Below, piece by piece: positions 34,201 to 45,686 of a stretch of DNA of 64,000 nt. The position numbers and the translations under genes were made by a program. Source of the stretch: Uranotaenia lowii (lineage: Eukaryota > Arthropoda > Insecta > Diptera > Culicidae); the NCBI RefSeq assembly GCF_029784155.1, contig NC_073691.1, positions 58,729,746 to 58,793,745 on the forward strand. The letters run 5' to 3'. Numbering within the stretch: the first letter of the stretch is position 1; the number at the start of each line of letters is the position of its first letter. A model generated the notes under the pieces. That model was given only the letters and a program-made list of their open reading frames with translations. It searched no databases and was not told the DNA's origin.

Positions 34201-37200
34201 GGGAACCCGCGCCGTACGGGGTAAGTGGCCACTGCGTCGGGCCATGCTGCGGGAAAAGATGTGCAACGATCTTTCCCAGTTTTTTGGACACTTTTCGGTC
34301 GGCGACCTTGGGCCACCGAATCTCGCCAGTGCAACTTTATAGGCTTGGCCCCATGGGTTATCATCTACGCTCTGGCATAACGCTCTGTAGCAGTTCTCTT
34401 TGCTTGATTTAATAGCTCGCTTAAGTGCCACCCTGGCTGCTCGATAAACGGCACTTCTCGTTTCTCTATCGGCTTCGTTTCTCGCCCGTTGAGCTCGTCG
34501 TCTGGCTTTTAGACAGCTAGTACGAAGCTCAGCTATTTCTGAGGTCCACCAGTAAGCCGGTCGTCGCCACCACTTCGGTGTATTTCTTCTGGGCATGGTC
34601 ATGTCGCACACCGCTACCATCATTTTCGTCAGCTGCTCAGCATTATGGACCTGGGATGCCTCCTGCATGTATACAGCTTCGGTGCTCACTTCCTTGTCGA
34701 AAACTTTAGTCTTCCATCTCCGCTCGTGAACTGGCAGTTGCCTTACTGCTACCGGATTTCGGTCTCCTACGCTATAGCGTATCGCCTGGTGATCGCTGTG
34801 TGTATAGTCGTCACACACACTCTTCAATTCATGTCAGTTTTTACTGATGGACTCGCAAAGGTGATATCAATCACTGGCGTTCTCTCTGGTATCCCATGCT
34901 TGCGATAGGTGCTGATGGATCCGGTGATGCACAGCTCAACCTCCAGTCTTGCGAAGGACTCTAGCAGACTGTGGCCCCTAGGGTTGTTGCACCTACTACC
35001 CCAGTTTACCGCCCAGGCGTTGAAGTCTCCTCCTATTACTACAGGGGCCTTTCTTGTCAGTTCGTGAGTGAGTTCATCCAACATTGTGTTGAACTCTCCG
35101 ATCGTCCATCTGGGTGGAGCGTAGCAGCTGCAGAAAAAGATGTCGTTAATTTTAGCAATCATGAATCCGTCCCTAGAATCTATCACTATCTCCTGGATAG
35201 GAAAACGTCCCGTGGCGTAGACAGCAGCTAAGCCAGACCTGTCCGCTGCCCAATTACCGTTTCCAGACGGGATTCTGTATGGTTCTGATAAAAGCGCCAC
35301 ATCACACTTCTTTTCGTCTACCGTTTGCTCCAGCAGAAGCTGACTAATTAAAATTTTGTCCAAACGTGGTTTCACATGGCACTTACGCACGTGTACGGTC
35401 TTCTCGAGAGTTCTATTCGAAAACCCTTTGCGGAACTGGGCTTGTTTGCCGTTCCTTTTCCTGCCAAATTGCCGCGCTGTTGGCTGACTGCTTGGTCGGC
35501 TGGTCGGGTCGACTGTATTTATCCAGTTGTTGGGTTCGGAAATTGCGTTAGGTATTTCTTGCTTCCCTCCGTATGGTTGACTTCCCTGCTGCCTTTGACA
35601 ATGTTGGTTCCGGAACGCAACCGGTAGTTTCCACCTATTTTAAACGGCACTTGCGACCAGTTTCGGGACACACTACTTTTTTGCGACCGTTCACGTAAAA
35701 GCTTGAAACAAAATGGCGTTTCTTTTCGGCGTGCACGGTTTGACAGCTTTAGTGCACGCCTCGGTTGGTTTCCTCATTTTTGGGTTTAAATTACACGCTT
35801 GGCTCATGTAAGCCATAATTGGTTTCAAATTAGCAATACGCTAATTTTCATTGATATGCACGCTCCTTTTTTTAAACTCAAAATTAAGTACGACCGAGGT
35901 TCAAAACATAGTTCGATTCTATGAACTTAAAGTTAAGTACCCTTTTTCCTCCTCGCGATTGTTCAAAATGGAGTTCGAACTGCGAACTCAAAACTAATCC
36001 CATTCGTGCCATTTTTGCCGAGCCGCATTTCAGGTAGCTACGAACAAGGGCATAAAAAACGGTTCAAAAAATGGTACTCGCTTTTGAACTTAGTTTTGAG
36101 TATGCTTGTCAGAACTTAGTTTCGCTATTGCCCAATCAAACTCAAAGCTGAGGGCTGCCACTGAAGTGCTGTTTGACCGTGGTCAAATCATAGTTCGATT
36201 GTATGACCTAAATTGAGTTCCTTTTTTCCTCCTTGCGATGGTTCAAAAGGAAGTTCGAACTGCGAACTCAAACTAATCCCATTTTTCCTTCGGCGAAGGA
36301 GCAAAACTGAGATCTATCTAATGAACTAAAAATTGAACCCTCCTCGCGTGTGTTGAACTGAAAGCACTTAGCGAGTTCGGCTGCGAGAACTGCATTTTGG
36401 GTAGCTACGAATAAAGGCATAAAGAAAGTTAAAAAAAATGGAACTCGCTTTCGAACTTAGGTTTGAGTATGCCAGTCAGAACTTAGTTTTTGCGTTTGCT
36501 CAGTCTTACTCAAAGTTGAGGGCTGCAACTGAAGTGCTGTTTTGAACCAAAACTACTTAATTTTGAGTTTAAAACAAGGAGCGTGCATCTCAGGTGGCGA
36601 TGGAAATCCCGTGCTAAGTGTTAGTAAAAGTTTTTTTTTGTAAACATTGAAACCATGACAATTTGTGACGTCAGTTGCATTTCCAAACAACCAACCAACA
36701 GCGAAAACTATAGAGAAAAAAATCATTGCCAACTGCTGTTTACGATTCTCGCCTAGGATACATAAACATTCTGGCAAGTGACGTACACGCTATTTTTTTT
36801 AAACTCAAAATTAAGTATGACCGAGGTTCAAAACATAGTTCGATTCTATGAACTTAAAGTTAAGTACCATTTTTCCTCCTTGCGATGGATCAAAACGGAG
36901 TTCGAACTGCGAACTCAAAATTGATCCCTTTTTTTCCTTCTGCGAGGGATCAAAGCTGAGTTCAACCTTATGAACTAAAAATTGAACTCTCTTTGTTGGA
37001 CTGAAAACACTTAGCGAGTTCAGTTCGAACCAGAACAGCAACCAACGAACACGTCGCAAAATTTTGTCTTTCCGGAACAATTACCGGAAGACTATGAAGG
37101 AACTTCATAATGAAATGCATGTTCACCGTGTCAGCGTAAAATTCTGTCCGTCATTGTCATCATATGGTGAGCGGCTTGGAATGTCCGGAAACTTCCGGAT

Positions 37201-38230
37201 GTTGTATACTTCCCGTATACATCCGGAAGTTTTCTTTGACCGGGAATGTCAAAACTTTCCACCGCTCTGTAATTGCAATGCAATGTACCGGAACAGCAAC
37301 ATCCGGGTACAGCAAATTTTAATCATCCTTTAATTCCCTGAAAATCAGCTACCCTCGAAAAAAAAGAATAAATTCGAGTTCGGCTGCCGAACTTAGTATT
37401 GAGTATGCCTATCAGAACTTAGTTTTGCTATTGCCCAGTTAAACTCAAAGTTGAGGGAAGCCACCGAAGTGCTGTTTTGAACCAAAACTACTTAATTTTG
37501 AGTTTAAAAAAAAGAGCGTGTGGGGATGGGTTTGGTGTGCTAATATTGCCAAACGCTCGTATCGTATTCATCTTTTAGGATGATAAATCTATCGAATAAT
37601 GGTGCTTGTTTGCTTGCTTATTATTTTAAACCCTTTTTTTTCTTATTCCTCTTCCAGGTACATGCCGAGAAGGCGGTCTCGTTCGACAACGGCATCGACG
37701 GTTCGGTGGCCGAGGACTGTTTCTTCGCGATGCGCGCCTTCGCCAAGGGCTACTCGTTCAACTTCATCGAGGGCGAGATGTACGAGAAGTCTCCGTTCAC
37801 GCTGCTGGACTTCCTGCAGCAACGGAAACGCTGGCTCCAGGGCATCCTGCTGGTCGTCCACTCGAAGACGATACCGTGGCGGAACAAGCTGCTGCTCGGT
37901 ATTAGCGTGTACTCGTGGGTCACAATGCCCTTGTCGACCTCGAATATGATCTTCGCCGGACTGTACCCGATTCCCTGTCCGAATATGGTGGACTTCCTGT
38001 GCGCGTTCATTGCCGGCTTCAACATCTACATGTACGTGTTCGGGGTGATCAAATCCTTCTCGCTGTACCGATTTGGGGTGGTCAAATTTTTGGCCTGCGT
38101 CCTGGGGGCACTGTGTACTATCCCGATCAACGTGGTCATCGAGAATGTGGCCGTGATCTGGGGCTTAGTTGGTAAGAAGCACAAATTCTACGTGGTGCAG
38201 AAAGATGTTCGAGCGCTCGTGACGGTTTAA
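27485..38230 (+). CDS. egh: Egghead, beta-1,4-mannosyltransferase (two coding exons)
   Basis: Adds mannose in beta-1,4 linkage to glucosylceramide, making the core of arthropod glycosphingolipids in the Golgi. Coding exons are 27485-28288 and 37658-38230, joined by a phase-0 GT-AG intron of 9369 bp, giving 458 residues, the family's usual length. The start at 27485 (MLNSISKHLLHC) matches the family N-terminus. Hydrophobic segments lie at about residues 8-25 and 48-78, with several more after residue 335. GT2-family motifs are present: HLDEET (DEE at 190-192), AEDCFF (287-288) and QRKRW (323-327). The glycine-rich acceptor region FDNGIDGS is intact. There is no frameshift or missing catalytic motif, so it should be functional. 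Its intron holds at least four transposons. Confidence 0.97.
28289..28883 (+). other. egh intron, 5' part
   Basis: Starts with donor GTTAGT. No other feature was recognised before the G-tract element. Confidence 0.6.
28884..30527. mobile_element. hAT-like element with long G and C tracts
   Basis: An exact 8-bp duplication, CTTGTATC, flanks it (28876-28883 and 30528-30535). The ends are CATGGCCGTAGGAA and, inverted, CAGGGCCGTAGGAA. A run of about 18 G starts just inside the left end, followed by TTTTGGGGGTTTTA and then about 18 C. A run of about 20 C is just inside the right end. The interior is AT-rich and noncoding. A short GTAGAACTCCTTTTATCCGA stretch at 29393 resembles a pogo/Tigger terminus, perhaps a fragment. 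It lies in the egh intron. Confidence 0.85.
30600..31400. other. egh intron, no recognised feature
   Basis: AT-rich, noncoding as far as can be seen. Confidence 0.4.
31414..32119 (+). mobile_element. Possible LTR of a retroelement
   Basis: Starts TGTAG and ends TTAACA. Near its end it has GCATATAAAGTC followed by AAATAAACGG, an order expected in an LTR (TATA then polyadenylation signal). It is GC-balanced against AT-rich surroundings. No second LTR or clear 5-bp duplication was found, so this is tentative. Confidence 0.3.
32260..32520. repeat. Four degenerate copies of a GCCGCC.T.CG..CGGAGCGCCGATT unit
   Basis: Copies begin near 32267, 32330, 32422 and 32482, spaced 60-92 bp apart. The unit is unusually GC-rich for the region. 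It may be a decayed repetitive gag-like or leader segment of the adjacent retroelement. Confidence 0.6.
32598..35500 (-). pseudogene. R1-like non-LTR retrotransposon with deleted RT core
   Basis: On the minus strand: APE-type endonuclease (CDVALLSEPYR, GGDFNAWAVNWGS, about 35390-34830). Next come a linker and the start of reverse transcriptase (LLPKPGKP, SYRPISLLDTLGK, FGFRKGRSTVDAI to 33822, VIDVKNAFNNASW to about 33720). Sequence then jumps to the C-terminal zinc region (CVDMEESAEHVIFVCPRF, about 33400). The YADD palm motif and thumb are missing, so an internal deletion near 33700 inactivated it. Frameshifts are common. The 3' UTR holds a tandem repeat and ends in an A-rich tail (T run at 32601 on the plus strand). 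It lies antisense within the egh intron. Confidence 0.85.
32831..32970. repeat. 74-bp tandem duplication in the R1-like 3' UTR
   Basis: Two copies sharing ACGTGTGCCGGTTAGGT and GCCCGTCACAGCATCCACT, offset by 74 bp, with a few differences. Confidence 0.9.
35640..35858. other. egh intron, no recognised feature
   Basis: Lies between the R1-like relic and MITE copy A. Nothing was identified. Confidence 0.4.
35859..36585. mobile_element. CACGCTCC-type MITE, copy A
   Basis: Left end CACGCTCCTTTTTTTAAAC and inverted right end CACGCTCCTTGTTTTAAAC, both followed by TCAAAATTAAGTA. The interior contains repeated blocks such as GGTTCAAAACATAGTTCGAT and GAACTGCGAACTCAAA, also seen in copy B. The TA duplication is not preserved here. 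No protein. Confidence 0.8.
36786..37520. mobile_element. CACGCTCC-type MITE, copy B
   Basis: Ends CACGCTATTTTTTTTAAAC and, inverted, CACGCTCTTTTTTTTAAAC. TA precedes the left end; the right neighbour is TG. It contains the GGCTTGGAATGTCCGGAAAC block shared with copy C and the TTCGAACTGCGAACTC blocks shared with copy A, which links all three copies to one family. It ends about 140 bp before the second egh exon. Confidence 0.8.
37658..38230 (+). CDS. egh: egh coding exon 2 (residues 269-458)
   Basis: The acceptor is TCCTCTTCCAG at 37657. It encodes the acceptor-binding FDNGIDGS, AEDC, the QRKRW motif and the C-terminal membrane segments, ending KDVRALVTV and a stop at 38228-38230. It is GC-rich with strong codon bias, unlike the flanking transposon DNA. 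Confidence 0.96.
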   Translation, partial: VHAEKAVSFDNGIDGSVAEDCFFAMRAFAKGYSFNFIEGEMYEKSPFTLLDFLQQRKRWLQGILLVVHSKTIPWRNKLLLGISVYSWVTMPLSTSNMIFAGLYPIPCPNMVDFLCAFIAGFNIYMYVFGVIKSFSLYRFGVVKFLACVLGALCTIPINVVIENVAVIWGLVGKKHKFYVVQKDVRALVTV

Positions 38231-40336
38231 ATTTCCTTGAGGTGAGCGGTGGGCCTGCAGTTGGATTGCACGTTTTTCCCTCTCGAATTTCGAGTAGCTT
38301 TAATGTGAACATCTACTCTTTGACCACAGCAGATGAGAGGGCAAGCGTGTCAGATCTGTCCGGTCCCGTAGATGTATTATTACCAGATTAGGTTTTCATG
38401 AATTTTCTGTATTTTACCGAAAATTTACCCAGTCAACTGTTATTATCGTAGAAGATATGTCTGTTCGATATGATTTCGTTTTCTGAACTTTCAGAAAACC
38501 ATGGCAGTGTATTTCGGGGAGAGTTAGGTTATAGCGCAGATAGTTTTGTTTTGCGAACGTCTTTACTAGAATCGACAAATATATTAATATAAATGAAGTT
38601 CTGAATGAGTCCTCGATTTGATGTTTTGTTTTTTTCATCTTTAGTTTCCTTTTGTTTTCGGTTGTCAGTTTGTATGCACGGGGTGTGATTTGCGCGGTTT
38701 TTTGTTGTTATTTATTTTTCTATGTACATTTTGCTAAGATAGGCTTTCAGCGTGTACTGTTATCAGATTTGAGAACTATGTTCTCCAACGTGTATAATTA
38801 TAGTTTGTTGCAATTTGCAATTGGCTCTTTCTTAATCGGATACTATTCGATACTAATGGTTACGAAATAATTCGTGCGACATTGATGGATGCGAACACAA
38901 CAGGCAACAACTACTCAATCATGCTGATAAATTTTGGAGCATTGAGAATCTGTAGTTTACCATAGTTTTAACTTTCGAAGATTTGCTTCTCAAATTTTAT
39001 AAACACTTGTTCAACTACAGTCTTATTATACTTTTTCATGGCTTCAAATTAGTGTTTTTTGCTTTGTTAAAAACAAAAAAATCAACAAATTGAGCAGCTT
39101 ATAATTTCGCATGATTTGGTAATGATTTGCTTTTGTCGTTCCCATAAATTCGTTGTCTAGTGTTATGATTCGAAGAACTCTCAAAAACTATGTTTTTGCC
39201 ATATGCCTTAACAGCTATCGATTTCGAAAAAATACAATCATCAAAGATTCATTAGAGCGTAGAACAAGAATGAAGCGCGACGACACGTTTGTATAGCGCA
39301 TTCACTAACGCTTAACAACAGCGATTCTCAACTATAGGTTTCCGTCTTTCATTGTAAATCAGTGAGTCAGCTGATGCAATCGAATTCAAAATACTACTTA
39401 TTCTTTGAACTTAAAAATGAACCAGCCTTTGGATACCACACAGATTTATCAGACAGATTTGAATAAAACATCGCCACAGAAAGCTGAACTTTGAAACGCG
39501 TATGAATCGATATTAAAAATAATAATGATTAAAAATATAAAACTACAAGCAACCATAACTTAAAACAAAACACCCACGTCCACACACGTTGTTCACTAAA
39601 ATCTACTTTATTTTTAGTCGATATGAAGTAAAATATTCGAATCTAAGAAGAAAAACCTATTAATTAGAGAAAAAGAAAATATTTGAAACAAAAACCAAAC
39701 AAAATCTTTAAAAAAGTAAAAACAACCGCATTATGAACGCGCTATAGTAGCATATTGGATTGGATTGGAGTCGTTAATCGTGTTAAATCGAGTTATGGAA
39801 CGAACGAAGGAAAACAAAAGAAAAAAACTCCCCCAAAATAACCAAACTATATAGGAGAATGGATTTTGAAACTTACTAGTAATTTTACAGACACGGACAA
39901 ATGCTGAGAAAATGTTATTCCACAAAGTTTAGTATCGATACATATAAGCTTAAGCCATTGTTTCTATACATTTTGCGATAGAAACGCGATTCATGAAACA
40001 TTTGATATGAACGAAGAAAAAAACACATTGTGTAGAAGTATGGAATAAAGTATAATTAAATTAAACCTAGAAGAAAAAAATGATACAGAAAGCATACACA
40101 CACTTATGAAAAAAAAAACAATTCAACTCGCACATCAACGGATGGGTCACACATACATGATTACAACATATAGATGGTACAGCTGCGCAAAGAGAGGGTG
40201 GTACAGGAAATAAAAGTGAAATTATTGGAATTCATGGTCTACCTGTAACGAGAAAATTTCCGAAAAATATTAATAAAAATCAAAATGATTCATACTTACA
40301 AACAACAATAACGACACACGAAATGCTTTCAATAAA
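38231..40336 (+). other. Probable egh 3' UTR and flank
   Basis: AT-rich, free of recognisable transposons and coding sequence. Candidate polyadenylation signals AATAAA are at 40044-40049 and 40331-40336. The true end of the transcript cannot be fixed from sequence. Confidence 0.5.
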
Positions 40337-40640
40337 GTAGAGCGAAAAGAAAATGCATCTTTGAGGTATAGATCTTTATGAGTCCAGAACTTTGGGTTGT
40401 CTTAAAACGATGCGGGCGTCAAATTTGTATAGTTTCTTTTGTAGGTTTTGTTGGTATATAGAATACTCTATTTTAATCTATTGATGTCTGAAGATAGCGG
40501 TCGATCTATTGTTCGATTGCTCTATTCAGTGTTAGATTTCTTAGATTAGGCTTCAGGCCAGATAAGTAAGAACCTTATAGATGTAGTCTGCCGCTCCACC
40601 CTAAACTGGCTAATGGGATTAGGTTTTTTTTCAACACGGT

Positions 40641-41094
40641 CTGAAAACATCATACAAGAACAGAAATACCCTTAAGGATTGGTTGGACTCCCTGAAGGAT
40701 AAGATTCCGCAAGAAGAGAGAACAAGAATCTATAAAATTCCCTGTAGGAGTTGTCCAGCTGTTTACATTGGCAATCCCGACTTAAAGAACATAGAAATGC
40801 TGTAGACGAACAGGAAATCAACAGGATCAACGAATCCAGCGTAGCTGCCCACACAACGGGCATGGATCGATCTCTCCATAAACTGGGAAAAAGTGATCTA
40901 CAAGAAATGTGTGAGAAAAACTTTACATTTGAATGCATGGAATCGCGAGGTAAAGGAACCATCAACAAACCTGCTAACATAAAACTAAAGACTGCTAAGA
41001 CAGGTTCAAGAATTCTCAGCACATGGAGCAAGCCAAGACGAGACAAGCAAGCATGTGCAAATGGTAAAAATTCGGTGCTTTGTACCACCACCAC
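40641..41094 (+). pseudogene. Penelope-like element GIY-YIG endonuclease fragment
   Basis: The frame reads LKDWLDSLKDKIP, ERTRIYKIPCRSCPAVYIG, then shifts to RLKEHRNAV and ESSVAAHTTGMD. This is the layout of the C-terminal GIY-YIG nuclease of Penelope-like retroelements. Gly of GIY is Arg here, and the segment after VYIG is frameshifted and short, so it is dead. The second frame runs on to a TGA at 41114-41116 that overlaps an ATG of the next relic. No reverse transcriptase upstream was found. Confidence 0.7.
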
Positions 41095-42250
41095 GTACAA
41101 AAAACACCAAAAATGAGCACCCTCAAATGTGTTCAGGCGAATCTTCATCACGCTGTAGGAGCTTCGTGTACACTACTTAGAAGATTCGTCGTCGAAAATC
41201 TGGACCTTGCCTTTATCCAGGAACCTTGGGTCAACAAGGGTAAGGTAAAAGGGCTTTACGTGCCAAATGGTAAGATTCTTAACGACGAAAGAAGCGCTCA
41301 CCCAAGGGCTGCTTTACTAGTTAACAAAAGAATTAAATTTACTCCCTTTTCAGAATTTATCGACGGAGATACCACGGCTAAACGGATGGAAATACCGACA
41401 CCAAGAGGTAAGCACACAGTAAGTGTAGCCTCGTCGTATTTCCCAGGAGATAGCACCGCCATACCCAACCCCCCTCGTCCCCCCGATGGTAGTAGAATTT
41501 GTGAGAAAATGCCGAGCATCTAACCAGCAGTTTCTCATATACTGCAACGCTAACGCACATTACACGCTGTGGGGAAGTACAGACGTTAACAACAGAGGTG
41601 AGTCCTTTCTAGAGTTTCTTCCATAAAACCATATTGAATAATGTAATGAGGGAAATAAACCTACGTTCACAACGGAGAACAGACAAGAAGTCATCGATTT
41701 AACTCTATGCACACCACTGCTTCCATATTACATATTACATTTGACTTTACAAATAAGATTAAATACGCTTTCGAAGCAAGCTGTCCACTGATGGAAGGTA
41801 TTTCAAACAGAAGAGTTCCTTGATCGAACAGACATCTAGAAAAGTTAAGGAAAAAACAAGGAGACTTTTCAACAAAGCTAAAGGAAACTGGGATGACTAT
41901 CATAAGTCCCTAGCTGAGTACAATAAAAATATTCGAAAATCAAGAGGAGTAATTGGAGGCACATGTGTGAATCCGTTCAATCTACGCCAGAAGCTGCCAG
42001 GCTCCAGAAAATTCTATCTAAAGAACACTTAAATGGACTGGGTCGATTGATGAAAAACAATGGGGAGTTTTCTACAGACCCAGCAGAAACGCTTCAATTG
42101 AACTACTAAGTATTCATTTTCCAGGATCCATCCAGATTATGGACACTCCGGTTGGAAGAACCAGTCAGATTGTCAGAAGTGAGGAAGCTCTTCGCCAATC
42201 ACACACAATCTTTACACCGTCAATGGTTTTTTTTCGAAACCGATTAACAG
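41095..42250 (+). pseudogene. Non-LTR retrotransposon endonuclease relic
   Basis: Starts LKCVQANLHHA and continues LDLAFIQEPWVNKGKVKGLY, PRAALLV, then in another frame FLIYCNANAHYTLWGSTD and NNRGESFLEF. Together these give the order of an APE-type endonuclease of a non-LTR ORF2. Pre-RT sequence (KEKTRRLFNKAKGNWDDY) follows at about 41850. Several frameshifts and no reverse transcriptase core. It ends where the opposite-strand RTE-like relic begins. Confidence 0.75.
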
Positions 42251-42319
42251 TTGATGGAGCTGTAACCTTTAGGAATGGGTACAGTGCTTATGATGATCTG
42301 CCATTCATCTGGGATTTAT

Positions 42320-45012
42320 TTTTTTTTTACATAGTATACCGTCTCACGACATAACTTGACCAACATAATTCCTAAAATTCACTCGGTCCATGGCAACCGT
42401 TCTCCAATTTCTCGGGCACCCCACGTTCGCCAGATCACGCTCCACTTGGTCTAACCACCTCGCTCGTTGCGCCCCCGCTCGTCTTGTTCCTACCGGATTC
42501 GTAGCGAACACCTGTTTTGCAGGACAGTCGTCCGGCATTCCCGCAACATGTCCCGCCCAGCGTATCCGGCCAGCTTTCACCACCTTCTGGATACTGGGTT
42601 CACCGTAGAGTCGCGCGAGCTCGTGGTTCATCCTTCGCCTCCACACTCCGTTCTCCTGTACGCCGCCAAAGATGGTTCTTAACACTCGTCGCTCGAATAC
42701 TCCGAGTGTACGCAGGTCCTCCTCGAGCAATATCCATGTCTCGTGCCCTTAGAGAACAACCGGTCTAATGAGCGTCATATACAGGTTACACTTCGTGCCA
42801 GGGCTAAGTCTTCTCGACCGCAGTTGCTTGTGGAGTCCATAGTAGGCACGACTACCGCTGATAATTCGCCTTCGGATCTCACGGCTGGTGTCATTGTCTG
42901 CGGTCACCAGTGAGCCGAGATAGACAAAGTCTTCGACTATCTCCAGCTCGTCGCCGTCGATCGTGACCTTGTCATTACTGGACAAGCGGGTTCGGTCGGT
43001 CTCGGATCCGCAGGCCAGCATGTACTTCGTCTTGGACGTATTAATCATCAACCCAATTCTTCCTGCTTCACGTTTCAGTTTGCGGTAGATGTCTTCCACC
43101 GCCGCAGATGATCTGCCGACCAGGCTTGCAATTTCTCTAACGAGAATCACCGATGTGCTCGGTTTTCGATTCTCGGTAGAGATTCTCTGAAACGCACCGC
43201 AGAGATTTTTAGCCGAACCTCTGTAGAGAATCTGTAAATCAACACGACAGAGCTAACACACACTACAGTGAAAAAAATGTTTTCACCAAGGAGAGCGACA
43301 GCGACGGCAGCTGGCTTGGCTTGTTGCGTTTACCAACACATACGAAGCTGAACCACTCGCCCGAAACATTCATCGTTTGTTGATGCTATTATTATGCACA
43401 CCGTCGTGTTTGTTTTTGTCTTTGCTTTTTGGTGGCTTCAACTAGTCGGTTCTGTGTTTTCACCGGGGTGCTCTACAGTGACAAATCGTCGCACGCCGGA
43501 GCTATTGAACTTGGGTGTGTGTGGCTTTCGAAACCGGGGTGCGAATAATGTGTGGAGAGGATCGAAAAATCTCACCCGGGTGATTTGCAACTATCGCACG
43601 GGGGTGTTTTTTTCTCCGTTTTTCTCGGTAGAGAATGGCATCTTTGCTGCCGACTATATCAATGTCATCGGCAATGCAGATAAGTTGACTGGATATGTTG
43701 AAAATCGTGCCCCGCATTTCGCCCACGGCTCGTCGAATAACACCTTCTAGCGCCACGTTGAACATCATGCAGGATAGACCATCACCTTATCGAAGCCCCC
43801 TGCGCGATTCGAATGAACTCGACAATTCACCCGAAATCCGCACACAGCACTGCGTTCCATCCATCGTCGCCTTGATCAGTCTGATTAGCTTCCCGGAAAA
43901 GCCGTTCTCGTCCATGATTTTCCATAGCTCGTTACGGTCGATCGTGTCGTATGCGGCTTTGAAGTCGATGAATAGATGGTGCGTAGGGACTTGGTGTTCC
44001 CGGCATTTTTGGAGGATTTGCCGCAATGTGAATATCTGGTCCGTCGTAGACCGTCCCTCCATGAAGCCGGCCTGATGACTTCCCACGAATCTGTTCGCTT
44101 GTGGCGTTAGGCGGCGGAGTAGGATTCGGGACAACAATTTGTAGGCGGCATTGAGGACAGTGATCGCTCGGTAGTTCTCACAGTCCAATTTGTCGCCCTT
44201 CTTGTAGATGGGGCATATTACCCCCTCCTTCCACTCCTCCGGTAGCTGTTCTATGTCCCAGATCCGGACTATCAACCGGTGCAGACAATCGGCCAACTTG
44301 TCCGGGCCCATTTTGATGAGTTCAGCTGCGATGCCATCCTTCCCAGCCGACTTGTTTCTATTCAGCTGGCGAATGGCTTCCTTAACTTCACTCATCGTTG
44401 GAAGTGGCTCCTCTACGTCGTTAGCTACGCCGGCGATGTACCTTCCCCCACCGTCTTGATCTCCTGCATGTGCGCCGTTCAGGTGTTCATCGAAGTGCTG
44501 CTTCCACTTTTTGATCACCTCACGATTGTCCGTCAGGATGCCTCCGTCCTTATCCCGGCACATTTCGGCTTGCGGCAAGAAGCCTTTGCGGGTTGCGTTG
44601 AGTTTCTGATAGAACTTTCGTGTTTCTTGGGAACGATGCAGCTGCTCCAGCTCCTCCTCCTCCAAGCGGCGCTTTTTCTCCTGGAAAATTTTGACTCGCT
44701 GCCTCTTCCGTTGTCGATGATTTTCCACATTTCGACGGGTGCCTTTTGCACTACTGCCGCCCGCGCGGCATTCTTTTCGTCCATCATCCTCCTACACTCT
44801 TCGTCGAACCAGTCGTTCCGTCGAGATCGCTCCACATAACCGATGACGTTCTCCGCAGCACTGTTGATGGCTGTCTTGATGGTATCCCAACAGTCCTCGA
44901 GAGGGGCTTCATCAAGCTCGCCCTCTGCCGGCAGCGCTGCTTCGACCGATTGCGCGTAGTCTGCCGCGAACTCAGGTTGCTTCAGTCGTGCGATATATAA
45001 CCGAGGCGGGCG
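42320..45012 (-). pseudogene. RTE-like non-LTR ORF2, 5' truncated and interrupted
   Basis: On the minus strand: pre-RT coiled region (RKRQRVKIFQEKKRRLEEEE), reverse transcriptase with NKSAGKDGIAAELIK, FVGSHQAGFMEGRSTTDQI, FIDFKAAYDTI, the palm motif as ADDIDIVG, then DFVYLGSLVT and the C-terminal FERRVLRTIFGGV and RIRWAGHVAGMP. A hAT-like element (43121-43646) splits the palm motif region. The 5' endonuclease is missing beyond about 45012 and the 3' end is an A-rich tail near 42320. The frame is otherwise well kept over 43787-44728, suggesting a fairly recent insertion. Clade naming is tentative. Confidence 0.85.
43121..43646. mobile_element. hAT-like non-autonomous element inside the RTE-like ORF
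   Basis: An exact 8-bp duplication, CTGCCGAC, flanks it (43113-43120 and 43647-43654). The ends are CAGGCTTGCAATTTCTCTAA and, inverted, CAAAGATGCCATTCTCTACC, both leading into CGAGAA. Removal restores the continuous reading ADDIDIVGRSSAAVEDIYRKL. GAGAATC/GATTCTC motifs are repeated at the ends. No transposase. Confidence 0.85.
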
Positions 45013-45686
45013 CCGGTTTCGTGTGTTGTAAAATTTGCTCAAAATTCTGTGAAATTATAGACATTTCTTTGATCCCGGCAACCTTTTTTGGCGTAGATAT
45101 TGTGTGTGATATCTGTATATCGAAAATGAGACTCAAATTTTGTACCATCATTAGTCGGACGAAAAGAAACAACATTTTACTAGCAGGTAGCATGATAGCA
45201 AAACTTGCTATACTTTTGCCATAAAAATATGTTCGGGGCTTAGAAAAGTTTGAATCGACCCATATCCCCAAGCATCGGATGCAAATAAAATACACTGACG
45301 ATCTTTTGGTGATAAAACTTTATTACTTTATTTTTGCTTGGACCAACACTACAGACAAAAGTAGCTCCTATTACTAAGGAAAAATTTATTTGAAGGGAAA
45401 ATATTGTAACGTTTATTCGAATTGCTGTTTGCACTGAACGGAAATCTACTATACTGAATTGTATTAAATTTTTTTCACAATGTTGCTGGAGTGCGAACAT
45501 CGAGATACGTTAGTGCGTAATAGTAAGGTGCTATCAAGGAAACATGTATTTGTTACTTTTTTTTTTGCTGTTATATAATAAATCATTGACAGTGTGATTC
45601 CATATTGGCAGGACATTCACACATGTATGATTCATTTTTGGGCCTATTACTAGTCATTTTAATGATCATAATGCTTAGGATAATTG
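45013..45686. other. Region downstream of flacc
   Basis: No coding sequence was recognised. On the minus strand, AATAAA at 45319-45324 is a candidate polyadenylation signal for flacc, implying a 3' UTR of about 360 bases. Confidence 0.4.

Noticed and set aside
43394..43750. 118-codon plus-strand frame
   Set aside because: It crosses the boundary of the hAT-like insertion and the antisense RTE-like ORF, so it has no coherent origin.
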